A stretch of DNA of 64,000 nt from Ophryocystis elektroscirrha (GCA_030141585.1 JAQIFP010000008.1:1-64000), one strand, 5' to 3'. Positions 1 through 13,664 are shown, counted from the first letter of the stretch. Notes: a model not told the origin generated them from the letters alone. A program made the numbers and translations.

Positions 1-126
1 AACCCTAAACCCTAAACCCTAAACCCTAAACCCTAAACCCTAAACCCTAAACCCTAAACCCTAAACCCTAAACCCTAAACCCTAAACCCTAAACCCTAAA
101 CCCTAAACCCTAAACCCTAAACCCTA
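1..126. repeat. Telomeric array, (CCCTAAA)n
   Basis: About 18 uninterrupted copies of the heptamer CCCTAAA start at the first base and stop at about 126, where the sequence becomes unique. The C-rich strand reads 5'->3' into the chromosome, so this is a left chromosome end. The heptamer TTTAGGG is shared by plants, chromerids and several apicomplexan groups. It differs from the mixed GGGTTYA repeat of Plasmodium and the hexamer of Cryptosporidium. No degenerate copies or telomere-associated repeats follow. Confidence 0.98.
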
Positions 127-418
127 GTATTGAAAAGTTTTAATCAATATATCAAAAATAAATAAATTTTTTCAAAGATATCACTTATTTTTAAAATCAG
201 AAGTTCTCTATTTTCCCGCATTTAACTAAATAAATAGAAAATCAGATATAATTAGTTTCAATTATGAAGATCCAAAATTATGTATTAAAAAATTGAAAAT
301 TCGTTAACTATTCATAAAAAGCAAGAAAAAACTATTTATTTGTGTTCCAATAACAATCTGGCTATTAAATCATTCGAAACAAGCATGAAAAACTGATCTA
401 AGGGTCGAGCCATTAATT
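127..418. other. Very short subtelomere, no gene seen
   Basis: About 290 bp of AT-rich unique sequence separate the telomere array from the stop codon of the first gene. I see no tandem repeat, no RNA gene and no convincing reading frame. It probably holds only the 3' UTR of the NAF1-like gene and the telomere boundary. Confidence 0.7.
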
Positions 419-2387
419 TTATTTCTGATAGAGATCATATTGATTTGACAAAGAATTTGAATAGTTTGAATATTTTGTTGGGTAGGAAGATTGAGTTTTA
501 GTCGAGTAACCGTAAGATGGGTTATATGTACTTGAGTTTTGCTGAAGCTTATAATAAGCCATAGCATTAGGCTGATTACTTCCAGATGACTGATCCGTAT
601 ATTTAGGTATCGCTGATATATAAGGATTATTTTGTTGCTGACTTGTTTGTTCGCTGTTATATTCACTATTATATTGAGAAAAACTATCATGATAAACATG
701 ATGATTCAGTGATGTTTGAATATCAGGGTCATAAACATTTCCAAGAGTAGCTAAGTTCAGCTGAGAATCTTGTTGATTACCAGAAGTCGTTTGATATGAG
801 TTGGATGAATATCCAGTGGAAGAACACTTATTGGGACTATATGAATAGTAGGCATAATTAGAATTATAATTCTGGTATGATTTTCTATTGTCTTCACCAG
901 AATTAACCATATAATTTGTCGTTGGATTATTGCTTTCATATACAGTTTCATTCCTCTGGTTAGATGGTAAATTATACTGTGTATAATTATTATAAGTAGA
1001 TGTTGGTGATTCATGCGGACTTGCACTATAACTATGATTTACTGGTAAAGACGAATATATTGTTGAAGTATTTTGATTATATTTACTAGTTTGATTACTC
1101 GAATTTTGTTCTGGCGGCAATGGAGGAAGTACGTGTTTTATAGGAACAATGCGATTTTGCGGTGGTAGTAACTGGTTTTGTTGTTTTCCCAACTGATTAT
1201 TTTGAGGAGCTGGAAGAGTTTTTTGATGATGCTGTTGAGAATACTGCTTATGAGGTATCATAAACTGTTTTGCTTCCATTTGTTTTGGCAAATGTTTATT
1301 TTGTTGCATATGCATATATTGAGGAGGCATTTGTTTGCTTGGAGGAACCATAGGTTGATTATAAAATTGATATCCATGCATCCTATTGGAAAACTGATCC
1401 ATACTATTTTCATAGTTTTTATACATATTAGAAGGGTTCAATATTTTTGGCATTTGCTGTTTTATTATAGGATAAGTTTGATGTATTATTTGCGGAGATA
1501 TTTTATTTAAAGGCATAGCTTTTCGAGGTTTTGCGAAGAAAGTTTTGACTTTATTTTTTTGTTTGAATTTAGGAGCTTTGCTCTTCAATAAAGGAGGACG
1601 TAAAGCCATTTCATTAATTGCACTAACTGGTTTTTTAAAACTTCGTTTCTTTAACTTTTTCCACGGAGCAAAATGCATAGGCATTTTAGTGGGTGGAGTC
1701 AATGAAACTTCTGTGATAACTGATACATGGCAAATTTCTTTTTTTTTTATTCCTAATAAAATTTTTTTTCAAAACAAATTTATACAAACCTTTTGCTAAA
1801 GGTGCTTTTTTAACTACTGAAGCTGTTTTAGGTGTACATTCTTGCTGATTTGACGTTGCATCATTTAGTTTTCCATTTACTAAATCACTGGTTTCATTGT
1901 TACTACTGTCATTTTCAACATTATCGTCATCATCGTCACCATAATCTTTATCATCTTCCGTCCTACACACAAACTTATACGTAATTAATTATAACATACA
2001 TATATAAAGATTTTGGAATTTGACTTGTCTCGTCATATAATACTTGTTCAGGTGATATATTTGCATAAACGTTCATATCCTATTATAAATGTACATATTT
2101 ACAAATTTACAAACTAGATTAATTTTATCTATGTAATTAGGTAATAAAGATATAGAATAATGAGGTAATGATACTGGTCCAAACAAGTCTGTTATGACAC
2201 CAATTATGTCACATGTTTCAGTGTATATTACGGACCCCACATCTAATATGGATACCTATGCTCAGCAGTAAAGCATATATTTATAATTTACTGGTTCAGC
2301 TTTAGCTGATATCGTTTTTCCAACTACTGACGTTACAATGCCAACTTTTGTTAAACTTTCAGGCTTTATAGGCTTCACGTCTAACAT
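419..2387 (-). CDS. NAF1: NAF1-like H/ACA ribonucleoprotein assembly factor
   Basis: Five exons on the minus strand: 2292-2387, 2115-2255, 2000-2079, 1790-1962 and 419-1752. The introns are 36, 35, 37 and 37 nt, all GT...AG and all keeping frame. Residues 1-85 form a Gar1/Naf1-type beta barrel: SLTKVGIVTSVVGKTIS, then LDVGSVIYTE and GVITDLFGPVSLPHYSI, then MNVYANISPEQ. The family signature is a valine/glycine-rich strand, an FGPV-type turn and a VY strand. An acidic stretch follows (YGDDDDDNVEND). The rest is a long Pro/Gln/Asn/Ser/Tyr-rich tail, as in fungal and animal Naf1. NAF1 binds dyskerin/Cbf5 and loads it on nascent H/ACA RNAs before Gar1 replaces it. The tail favours NAF1 over the short Gar1. 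The fifth exon begins with an A10 run. Start chosen: the ATG before the barrel, at 2387. Confidence 0.75.
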
Positions 2388-2758
2388 GAAAATATATATG
2401 TTAGAAGGACTCTTTAAATAACACAACAATTATCTTTTCGAACAGATAATGTTTCAAAGATTTGAATAAAAGAGCTAAACTATTATATGGTTGATAGTTA
2501 ACAATTAATTCATTAATATATTGGTTTTAAACCGCTATAATCTAATATAACTTTGTACCAACAGTCTATATACCAGCAATAGTGTATCAAAATACTATAA
2601 AATTATTTATTTGTAATATTTTTTTTTTTATAATTATTTGTATTGTCATTAGAAATTGCAAAAATATTCAAACAAGTAAATTTATATATATAAGTTATTT
2701 AATTATTTGAATTTATATTTCAATTAAATTTCAATAATTTCATTGAAATTAAAAATTA
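2388..2758. other. Intergenic, no gene seen
   Basis: AT-rich sequence between two minus-strand genes. It must hold the NAF1 promoter and the 3' end of the upstream gene. No conserved element was recognised. Confidence 0.6.
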
Positions 2759-3387
2759 TTAACGCTTACTTTCACATATAGACAATAGTGAATCGAGTTC
2801 CGCTTGATTAAGTTCTGAATCTTCTACAAATCCAGGGTCCATATGATCGGCTTGTAAATTCTCTTTGATTTTTGCAATTTCTGAATGCAAATCAGTTTCT
2901 TTCAAATTAATTTCGGATTCCGTCTCATTTTCTACAGATTCTGATTCCGATATATCTGATTCTTCATTTATGTCTCCTATATTTAATGGAATCGGAACTT
3001 TTGTTTGTAAGGGTATATTCCGCATTTTTTCGAGAACAAAATAATCGATCTAAAGTATAAAAGTTTAATATAGGGAAATAATTTACGGATGCATATTTAG
3101 AAGCAAGTTGAACATCATCAACTTCCGTCTCTCCATCCAGAACTATTGAATTTGATATGTCTGGTTCCCCCGTCATAGTTAAAACACTGATCTTCTAACG
3201 ACTTGACATTTTTATAAAAAATATCTGTTCCTGAAATTAAATACTCTATTGGACTAAGTACGATAAATCCTTTCGCTAATATACACATAAAACGTATAAT
3301 AAATTCAATAAAAAATAATGCAGTAATATCAACAAACAAATCAATTATAAAAATAATGACTATCCACGTATATTGAGCGAATAATTC
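2759..3387 (-). CDS. Hydrophobic protein with acidic C-terminal tail, function unknown
   Basis: The likely exons, read 3' to 5' on the plus strand, are 2759-3049, 3087-3194 and about 3262-3387. The intron at 3050-3086 (37 nt) is convincing. The one at about 3195-3261 is less certain. The first visible exon encodes a strongly hydrophobic block (FAQYTWIVIIFIIDLFVDIT, then FFIEFIIRFMCILAKG), probably one or two membrane spans. The tail is rich in Glu, Asp and Ser (DINEESDISESESVENETES) and ends in AELDSLLSICESKR. No start codon precedes the hydrophobic exon, which opens directly at an acceptor in phase 0. It may therefore be the 3' part of the coiled-coil gene just upstream, joined through the phase-0 donor after the residues NRIKALDNLLSE. 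No family was recognised. Confidence 0.45.
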
Positions 3388-3400
3388 CTATAAAATACAT

Positions 3401-5989
3401 TCACAATCCAATGGCCATAGATTCAATGAATAATTTTTGCTGTTGTAGAGTAGGGGTCATCTAATGATAAATATTAATTTAACATTATAAATTACTTCTG
3501 ATAACAAATTATCCAAAGCTTTTATCCTATTATCAAAAGATATCAATTGAGTCTCTTGCGTTTTCAATAAACTAACAATAAATCCTAAGTCACGGTGATT
3601 TGTCAATTGTTTTTTTAGTTGAGAGATTATATCGTTCAAATTATTTCTGTAAAAATATTTAATTATATTTTAAATATATTTTAACTAACATATTAAATGA
3701 TAATCGAAGTAGTATAATATACACAATAACTTTAAATTATATTTGTTCATATTTCATTGTTAAATATAAATTAATATATACATATTAATATATATATATA
3801 TATATATATATTAATAATATTATACATGTAAATATATATATACATATATATATGAATATATATATGTATATATAGCTGTTTAAGTGTATATATATAGGTT
3901 TATATATATGTATATATATACATATCTATACTTATGTGTGTATATATAAATATATATATATGTATATATTTATGTATATATATGTATATATGTATGTATA
4001 TATTTGAAATAATTTAAACTGTAAATTTTATTGATCTTTACTTTTTAAAAATTTGGCATTGCTCATGTAAATGCTTCAATTGTTTTTCTGGTGTCCAATC
4101 ATTACTCTGAATCATCTTCATCTAATCATAAATACAAATCTTGATATAGTAACTTGAACTTGTAGTTTAGTTTTGAAAATTGACGGAGATTTATTTAATT
4201 TAAATATATTGGAATTCATATTATAAAGCTTTATATGTAAGTTTAATGGATCAAAATAATTCATGTCTTGAGGAAGCATTTGTAATAGAAATTGTATTTG
4301 ACGTGATAAGGAGATTTTGGAATATTCTTCAGTTTTCAATTTACTCATTATATCTATATTTGCACTCAATTATAAATTTATATTACTATCAATTCTTTTA
4401 TTAAGATTTGCTAATTGAATATGTCTGTATTCTTCTTTCAAATCAAATCTGTCTCTTATATCCTGCAAATTTATGAATTGAAATATCTTTAATATATATG
4501 TGACGAAGAAACACGACAAATTATGCGTGCTCTTATATTCTAATTAAATAAATGCAGTTTAAAGCTTTTAGCTATTACTCTAAGAATACAGACAACGCAT
4601 ACTCAATCAAATACATCCAAATATTAATTGCCACAAAATATGCGACTGCTACTTCTATATTCCAATAATTAAAATTAGCTAATCCAAATTTATATTAATA
4701 TTAACAATATTAATATATTGTTAATATTAAAAAAATTTAAACTATTGAATAATTGATTACAGGTAAAATTAATTTGCATTGCGAATTTGGAAGCCGAGAA
4801 AGAATAGAGAATACGCTTAACATCTGAGTGTAATCTGGATAGGTATAATCGACGTTGTTTGGAATATCTGTTATCTGAATGATGCGTAATTATTATTTAT
4901 TCAACATCTCAATATTGATGTATCTTTTAATCTGTCATTATTAATTCTTTACTCCCACTATATTTGATTTATTACCCTTAAATGGCTCAATTGCTTGAGC
5001 AAATTATGATAGTAAGAAAATATTACTGAATAACTGCCTATTTTACAGTTCAATATAAAAATTATTAGATAATACCATATAAAGTAGGGTGATCAGCTTT
5101 CGAACTGAAAAGCTTTATCCACTCTTTCTACACTTTGTTATAACGGGAAGATGTATACCAAGTAAGCTTCAAAATCGTATTTTTTGAGCAACTCCAATCT
5201 GAACGAAACTATATATAATCGATTTATCATAATAAAACTTAGCTATACATATAACATATTTGTATCATGAAAAACTCTTTATACAGATATTAGATTGTGT
5301 ATTAAAAGTCAACAAAAGTGATATATTTAAAAGTGATTAATAACCATATTTATGTGTAATCATTAGCTCGTAATGTAAAATTATCGTTATTATCATAAAA
5401 AATTATATACTCATTATTATATTTATGATATGGTTTAGAGAATTTTGTCAATAATAAACTAATTTAATTAAATGCAATCTACGATATATTATACAAGAGA
5501 ATTTATAACTTATTACTTATTAATAAAAATAATAATAATTTATTTCAACAATAACTGCCGTCGTGTTATAATAAATATAAATTGTATTTTATGTATTAAT
5601 TATAAAATGAATATTAATATAAGCTATAAAGTATAGCTATAACCTTATCATAAAACTACATTATGCAATATACCTTTCTGATATTTTTTTTAGAAGATAA
5701 GTCCGGCGAACATATGTAATAGAACCACCTACAAATCTATCCACAATAAACTTTACTAATTACAGGTTAAACTAAAATCTGCATCTTTAAATTTTTTGAT
5801 TGCTTTCTTATAGTCACTTGGATCCGTAACTATTTCGCCGTTACATACATCAAGATTTTCCAGTTCATATGTAATAGAAATGGGTTCTTTATAATGAGGT
5901 ACGAATTCGTAATATGGAATTTCTTTTTCAAACCTATTTTTGTGCTTATCTTGTAATTCTCTCCAAACATCGCATAAAATAGAATCCAT
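3401..5989 (-). CDS. Multi-exon helical/coiled-coil protein, unrecognised
   Basis: This is a minus-strand chain of short exons joined by introns of 31-39 nt. It begins MDSILCDVWRELQDKHKN at 5989. Segments following in frame include VRRTYLLKKISE, ELLKKYDFEAYLKEWIKLF, IFSYYHNLLKQLSHLR, RRLYLSRLHSDVKRILYSF, DIRDRFDLKEEYRHIQLANL, NDWTPEKQLKHLHEQCQIFK and DIISQLKKQLTNHRDLGF. An apparent in-frame TAA near 4371 lies inside a 33-nt intron. The donor after QIFKK spans a long TA-microsatellite intron (about 3660-4030). The C-terminal third looks like a heptad-rich coiled coil. Its layout resembles the helical end of Nup54/Nup57, but this is a weak impression. The coding region either stops with TGA at 3401 or splices on into the hydrophobic exons at 2759-3387. 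One or two of the middle joints (about 5300-5680) are not resolved. Confidence 0.5.
3770..4012. repeat. TA-rich microsatellite inside a probable intron
   Basis: Long runs of TATATA with interspersed TATG and TACA units. The tract lies between two coiled-coil exons on the minus strand whose phases match across it, so it is probably intronic. Confidence 0.7.
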
Positions 5990-6289
5990 TTTTGAGCACT
6001 AAGCAAAAAAATAACAGTATATATTTGAATTCAGTAAATGAAATGCGGTTCTTAAATACTTGACAGTTATAAAATAAATATAATTTTTTGTAATTTATAT
6101 GACTTATACTTTACGCTTGTTTTTATCTTAATTGTGCATTACTTTGCTAATTCAATAATATAATCCAACTTAGCTCATTTTTCTGTATATAACAGTATGG
6201 TAACCAATATTTTTACTATTTTTTGAAATTTATTAATAAATACATTTTTTTTTTTATATGTTGCAAAAATATTTATAAGTAAAATTTAA
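5990..6289. other. Divergent promoter region
   Basis: 300 bp between a minus-strand start codon (5989) and a plus-strand start codon (6290). AT-rich, with a poly-T run at about 6247-6256. It presumably drives both genes. No element was recognised. Confidence 0.6.
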
Positions 6290-9200
6290 ATGTTTAATAT
6301 AATTGAAATTAGCAAATTTCTAAACAATATACGCTGTTCCTGCAATACGACAGTAATGGTGTTGGATTGTTCTATTGATAGTACTTTATTATCACAGATT
6401 AGCTGTCAAAATATACTGAATAAAAATATAGATATTTTTTTAGACAAAATTATAAGACTGAACAGTAACGATGAAATTGCAAATTGTCTGTCTGCTCTTA
6501 TAAATTTATTATTCGATGACTATTTGAAGAATAAGACAATTGGGTTATATCATGTAAGTTCTTGCGTGGTACTATGAGAAATTTCATCCAATAATTTTTA
6601 TGAGGTGTTCTAAATAAAACAGACTGAAAACAATAATAATTATATTATATGTGTACAGTTTTTTTTTTACATATGGCACAATAACTAATACCAAATAATT
6701 TATAATTATTACACTCGACCATAAACATAATTTTGCATAATAATGCAATATATTTAAGTAATTATAATTATGGGTTAAAACGACTTTATTTTGAATTGGA
6801 TTTCTTCGTAATATATCAAAATGATTACAGTTATATTATTTATATAAGTTCTGGGTTTTTAAGCTACTTATCAAAACCTATTGATAGCTTATACCTAGAT
6901 ACCTATTTTTGATTAAGTGCATAATATGATACGCTTATAAGAATCAATTTAACAATACTTAAGCATGTGAATATTAATGGTTTCATATACAGATGAACTT
7001 CTTCTATAAAACATATTGCACTATGAACTTATTTTAATTAGGCTTTTATTTATCCTTCTGCTGTAGACTTTCTCAAAAATTTCGAAGAATGCAAAAAAAA
7101 AAGGAGTTTTTGAATGCGTAGAAAAACCTTCTTTAGATTTCATTGATAACATTCTAAGCGAGAATAAATTATTAGAAGCAGCGCAATTATACAATACATT
7201 TTGTACAAACTTAAATATTAAAGAACACATATTTGACCTTCTAAACATAAATTTATTGTCAAAATGGTATACTGAAGAGTCTGAGCTAATATGTATATAT
7301 AAATTTTTTGAAAATATTAACTATTCCGAGAAAAATAAGTCTAGGCTTTGGGATCCCGAGTTCAAATCATTTTGGATCATTGTATTGATACATGCTGTTC
7401 AAAAATTAAGTAAGTTTTCCTAGTTTTTTCTTATAATAGAAACAATTGTTGTTTAATTTATGCACTTTTCATTTCTTAAAATTTGACAGCAGAAAATGGA
7501 TAAGACTATGAATTAAAAACTTTTAAATAATTATTTAATGTGCAATTTGTATGTATGTATACATAATTATGAAAATTTGAAATAACGTATGCGAAAAAAT
7601 TAATTTGACTTGATTAATTACAAAATGACGTATACTATAAATGAAATTATAACACCTTTAATATTGCATTTCCAGCACACATAATATATTAAATTATTTT
7701 CAGATTGTGAGTACACCTCTTTAAAGTTATCCATTGCTCTTGCAAACGTCATAAGCATTTTATTTACAGCGTATGCAACAAATCCCAACTGTTCTCATTT
7801 AAATTATGAAAAACTTTTCTTAGTACAAAAATCTCAATTACTTCCTCCTTACACCAAAACTTTACAAGAGTATGACGAAATATTTCATAAACTAATTAAA
7901 TTAGTAATAAATTATACAGCAGAAAATTCTTCCTGTATACGCTTAGATCTTATTGTGGTCCCTACCTATTTTTCATATCTATGTGTTATAAACGCATTAT
8001 TACGTCCTTTGTTTTCAAGCTTACGTGTCCATGTATTTGAAGAGTATTTTAAGTTAATCACTTTTTGTCAGCTATGGACGTATCCAATATTAAGGTTCCA
8101 TTTATTGGAAAGTTTATTGACACTGTATAATTTAATTCATACTAATCGGTTCTTGAATGATAATGATAAAATTTATATTAAGGACTATTTATACAAATAC
8201 TCTATTGAAGAGATGCAATCAAGTTATCCACTTATTAGTACCAAGGCTTTCCAGCTATGGGATTTGATAAGAGAATCCTATTACAGTTCTTTAAATTATT
8301 CGCTGAATGAAGCATATTCTCACTTTCGGAAAACCTGTAAATACATTCCAAAACAGATACTATACGACGCCACGGCAAAGTTTATTGGTAATCATTCATG
8401 GAACGAAGTAAAAAATTTATCCGTTTCGCTTATTGAACTTATTCAAGAAAATGACAGGGGAACTCAATTAAGTGCATTACGCTTAATTAATAAAATTGTA
8501 CTTTCCGAAATTCGACAGCCGGATTCAGAAAAATTCATTGAATTTCTTGGTAAATGTCTATAAAAAACATTTCTCTGTATACACGTATATAATAAAGATA
8601 TAAACCTTATATATTTATATAGTGTTATTTTACTCTATATGTTTTTGTAATATAGTATGATATAATTACAATATAATTATAATATTATTAATAATAATAT
8701 TATATTATTATTAATATAATATTATTAATATAATATGATATTATTTTAAACAATATTACAGTCTCATTATAACATAAATGTAAAGCGTCTAAATATCGAT
8801 TACCTATAAAAATATTTTATACGAAATATTGCATATAGAACTATTAAATATATATATTAAAGGTTTTTTTTTCCTTACATTATATAACTTGTTTAGTTGA
8901 CTTAATTATCAAGATGTCAAAACAATCAAATGGATTAATGAGTCCTAAAATAATATATACTGTCCTTGATTCAATGTACAAATGCTGTCCTAAGATTCTA
9001 GAAAAAACGGCAGCTTATCTATATAGTAAAAACGAACCGCTTTTACCTCTTCTTTATGAAAATATACTCAAAAATCAAAGTCTCGAATTCGATTTAATAA
9101 ATAGTGAAGATGCCTCTATCTTTTTTTTTCACGGAGACGAATTGTGTAAATTATATTCCATGAAATTGTTACTGTATTCATACAAATCTGCGAAAGTTTC

Positions 9201-12200
9201 TGAAGAAACGATAAACTATTTATGGCGTGTACTTTTGATACCTTTCACGAGTCTAAAAAAAAATTCAGAGGGCATTTATATAAGCATTTTGAACCAAGTT
9301 TTTCAGCGATTAAGCAGATCGAAATATATATCAATTATACCAAAACATTTCAATTGTTTATTAGATCATTATTTTAAAATAAGCACCCCACCATCAAAAA
9401 TTACAATGTTTATCAATATAATTAATGTAATTCTTGAGAATTACAGATCTGTCACAAATGATACAAAGGAGCTTAAATCATTTGACATGGATACTTTAAT
9501 ATATTGGCTGCTGAATACATGGAACAATCCAACAAATTTTTATGCTACATTAGCTGATAGTTACTCTTTAATAAACCTAAATATATCCACCTCTAAATAT
9601 TACTCTATACTTGAAACTATGCTAATATCAATTAATCAAAAACATTACAGAGGGGCTGCGCTATTTATGGCATATGGTATAAAGTTTGCTGACATTTTAA
9701 TGTATTTGGAAGAAGTTATAAATCAAATATACACAAAATTAAAATTAAATTATACAGTCCACGGCTATATTAAATTAAGTCATTTAGCTATTAAAAGATA
9801 CACCACGTCAAATAGTACAAAAAATATTACCAAACTCTTTAAATCTTTGATTGATCTTTTTCAGTATTTTAATTCATTATTCAATAAATATGTGATTGCA
9901 AACAATTTGAAAAATATCAACTTAACTTATTCTTACTCTGACTATAGTGGACACTTCATGGAATCAAACGATCCCGAATATACGAAGTTTTGCTATTCTT
10001 TGAATATGCGCGAAATGCTTGAATTATTCTGCTTTTTTTTCTCTATTGATACTTTGGAACTTGATAGTGCTGAAATTCGACCAAGTTTGAATATATTTAT
10101 TGATAGCCTGTTATACTATACAATACTGATTGATGAAACGTTTTTTTCAATTCAAATTCAACTTAAATCATTATATTCTTTGATAGTGCAACGTCTTATC
10201 AGATCTCCGTGTAATGACCATATTATACTAAAGTTAACTCACGGGTAATCAAACAAATTAATATAGACTGTTATTTTTGAGAATGCCGCATAACCAGTTT
10301 AAGTTATTTTGACAATAATTATATAGTTCTTACATTATAAAAGTTTATGTTTTTAATCATATACTGGAAAATTAATTACTATAACAATTTATTTTCAAGA
10401 TAATTTAAATACATAATTATATATTTATGTGTATTTATCTATGTACACCCTCAAACTGATAATTATACAATGTCTATGTGAATTTTATCATAACTGTTTC
10501 TTTAAAAATTGCGGTTATTTTTTGCTTATTGCTTGAATTATTTTGTAGACTTTTACACCCACAAACGATAATCAGTGAAAAAAACTCCAATGCAGAAAAT
10601 TTTGTTGAATATTATGTATCGATATTGGATGGTTCCATAGAATCTAATGATTACCATAAAATAATGCTCTTGGATACATTTTTAAAAAGTTTGATACCGC
10701 TAAATGAAAAATTGCCTTTTGAGCGTGTGAATTATCTTTTGAAGTTGTATCGTTGTATATTACAAAATAATAAGCTTGAACCAAAGTGCATTGATTATAT
10801 GTATAATTTTTTCCAATATGCCATTATAAACTTAGAAGACGAACATACATATATCAACGCGTATTCCTTGTTCACTGTAATACTAAACAAAATTACAAAA
10901 CAGCGAGTTTTATTAACAATACCCAAAAAATTGCTTCAAAGCGACTCAATCAAGATAAAGAGCTGTGAAATAAGAAACCGCTGGGTCTCCTATTTATTAA
11001 ACAATCCTATGAAGCTATTTGGTAAATTTTATATAAGAGAAGGACATACAAGAGCTTATGAATATGAATATTTGCAAGCTATAAATTCATTTGATGCACG
11101 AATCGGAGAATTACTCCAAACAGTACTTATTGAAAATTATGATTCTTATTTTAAGAAAAACTTTGATACTATTAATAACTACAAGGATTTTGAAGATGCT
11201 CCTATATTTGCTGAAGATCATAAGGCTTATAAATTAATATGTAGCTTGTTATTTATATCAAAATTTCATGTTGATAATGCACTATTTCATATTGTTAGAG
11301 ATAAGTGCATGGGTTCATTTAATATAATAGCTCGTCTGTATTCAGCAAGAACGATTGTCAATTATTTGAAAAAGCAAAATATAAAACTAACTGATTTCAT
11401 GCAGAGTATTTCCTTAAAATTTAAGTTCACAAACAATTTGTTAAATGGATTATTGTTCATCATATTAGAAGCTCTCGAACGCTCTTATCATGCGACTGAT
11501 GAGATTATTACAGACATTATTGAAGAACCAGTACAATTCGTTAACAATATATTGCATTATTTCAATAATCTTTATATATGGGCACCGACAAATGTTGCTG
11601 TATTTATGCAGATATGTCAAATCATATTGTGTAAAACTTACGAATTAAATGAAAATATAATTTTCACAAAATTCTGCGAAAGTTTTTCTTTAGACTTTAT
11701 AGTTAATCCTTACTTTGATGCTATAAAAAATAACTTTCCATCAGAAAATCTCAATTCAGTAAATTACAGACACATTGAAGGATTTAATAGAATTCAGCAA
11801 CTTTTAGACGGACATTCTTGCAATAATTTATACGATTATCATAACGTGTCTATCGGTGCAATGCAGCTTTACTTATTATCTTCTAAAGAAAAAATAGCAG
11901 AACTTATGAATTTATATTATACAGAGAATAATTTATCTAATGTTGTGCAAAGAAATCATTTATATATTTTACAATATCTAATCGATACGTATTTAAAATT
12001 ATCTGGTATAGCTCCACTCAAAGTAACTGAAAAAGCAATACAATTATTAGACAATATATATACATATCTTGTGGATAATAAAGAAACATTCTTCAACCTA
12101 TACTTTCTCAAATTATTGAAAGGGATTTTGAACTCTAATATACCGTTCGATAATGCACAAATAAATTTAATTGTAAAGCCAGTATTAAAGCCCATCAATG

Positions 12201-13664
12201 ATAACTATTATCATGAATTTGCTATGGTGTATATACATGTGATCACTAAACTATTTTCATTACAAAATTTTTGGATTCAAGAATTTGAAAACCTTATAAG
12301 GTGGTCTACGTCTTCAACTACAGCCGATGCTATCTTAAGACTTGAAACGGCCACAGTAATTAACCAAAACATATCTGATTTGCTGTCTTTTAAACCTTCC
12401 AATAACGCAAAAATTATTTTTTTCTTTATAGAGCAAATAATTTTACTGACAATGGTAAACTTGTTAATTAGTGTAATAATCATGTTAGGATGAAGTAATT
12501 GATGTCCAACTAAAAGCTTCTGAATGTTTAAATAAAGCTTTTCAATCTATATTTAGTGATACTGCATTCCAACCGTATATACCTTTTCACAATAATCTAC
12601 ACACAATATTTCAAAAATGTACCAGTGTCAATCCTTACAGTTGTATGTTATGGGGAACTGAACTACTTATATCTGTAAGAATATAAATTTAGTTTTTATA
12701 GTGCTATATACATGAATTTTGAGCATATAACATTAAACAATATACTATGTTATGTTTAGCTTTAGAGATATGTCAAAAATATAATAATCTTTTTATTTCC
12801 TATTTATATATAAAAATTATGTTAATTCAGATGTATATGTATATAAATATGTACATTAATTGTGCATTATTTTGATTATGCTAATAATTATATATATTTT
12901 TTTGCGAAGTAAAATGAAACTTTTGCATAGTAATAAATTGAAATAAATCAATATATATTGCAATAAAATTATTACATAATTATTTTATAAATCGCTAATA
13001 TATAATAACAATATTATAGACTTATCCTCAAGAAATTGTATTTGACTATATCAAAAACTTAATGAATGAGAATATCCGATTAAGTTCACCAATAAGATTC
13101 AAAACTGTTAATATAGTTCCCAGGAATTTCGCTTTTGAAAAAGAACCAGACAATATATGCAATGAAGATCTAGCATATATAAGATGCCTCCTATATACAT
13201 TCATATGCCGATTCTCTAGTTTCGGAAATGATAAATATATAAAAAATATTTTTGCCAAAAAAGCGTATGAAACTCTTCAGACTTGTGATACAATACAATT
13301 AACCGAAGCAGCTAAATTACTGGCTTCAAATTTCTACAAAAATTATGTTAAAATTATTGAACCAATATTTGATGAACAAAATATAATCGACGATATAGAT
13401 TTTCTGATCAAATATACGCAAAATTCTACATGCATTCTGGATTCACTAATCATGAGTTCTATATGTAAAAACACTGTATATATTGTATTATACAAAATTG
13501 TAATTTATATAATATTCCAAATCAATGATCAATTAAAATATGAGAATTTACTGTCGTCTATCAAAAAAATTGTTTTTTATACTGAAGAGTTAAAAAATAT
13601 TTTAATAAATATTGAACTTTTTCTTAAAAATTACGACTTTCAAGAAAATCTTCAATGTTTTTAA
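6290..13664 (+). CDS. Giant helical protein (1,845 aa), function unknown
   Basis: Seven exons: 6290-6553, 7067-7409, 7704-8549, 8897-10244, 10549-12454, 12489-12674 and 13020-13664. Every junction keeps frame, and the total of 5,538 nt is 1,845 codons plus a TAA stop. Most introns are 290-510 nt; the one at 12455-12488 is only 34 nt. The protein is rich in Leu, Ile, Asn, Tyr and Lys, and looks alpha-helical throughout, with repeated amphipathic helices of the HEAT/ARM type. I see no signal peptide, membrane span or catalytic motif. Size and composition suit a solenoid scaffold such as Nup188/Nup205, Ecm29 or Mon2, but no diagnostic motif was recognised and none should be assigned. Exon 2 carries an A10 run (7093-7102) in a lysine stretch. 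Confidence 0.85.
8586..8896. other. AT-rich intron of the giant gene
   Basis: The intron at 8550-8896 is dominated by TAATAT and ATTATTA repeats (8660-8745) and ends TTTAG. Nothing else is seen in it. Confidence 0.7.

Noticed and set aside
1740..1790. Possible frameshift at an A10/T10 homopolymer in the NAF1-like gene
   Set aside because: A 37-nt intron explains the frame change, and the A10 run is read in frame as lysines.
4365..4400. In-frame TAA between two coiled-coil segments on the minus strand, hinting at stop-codon reassignment
   Set aside because: A 33-nt GT...TAG intron removes it in frame. All other genes use TAA, TAG and TGA as normal stops.
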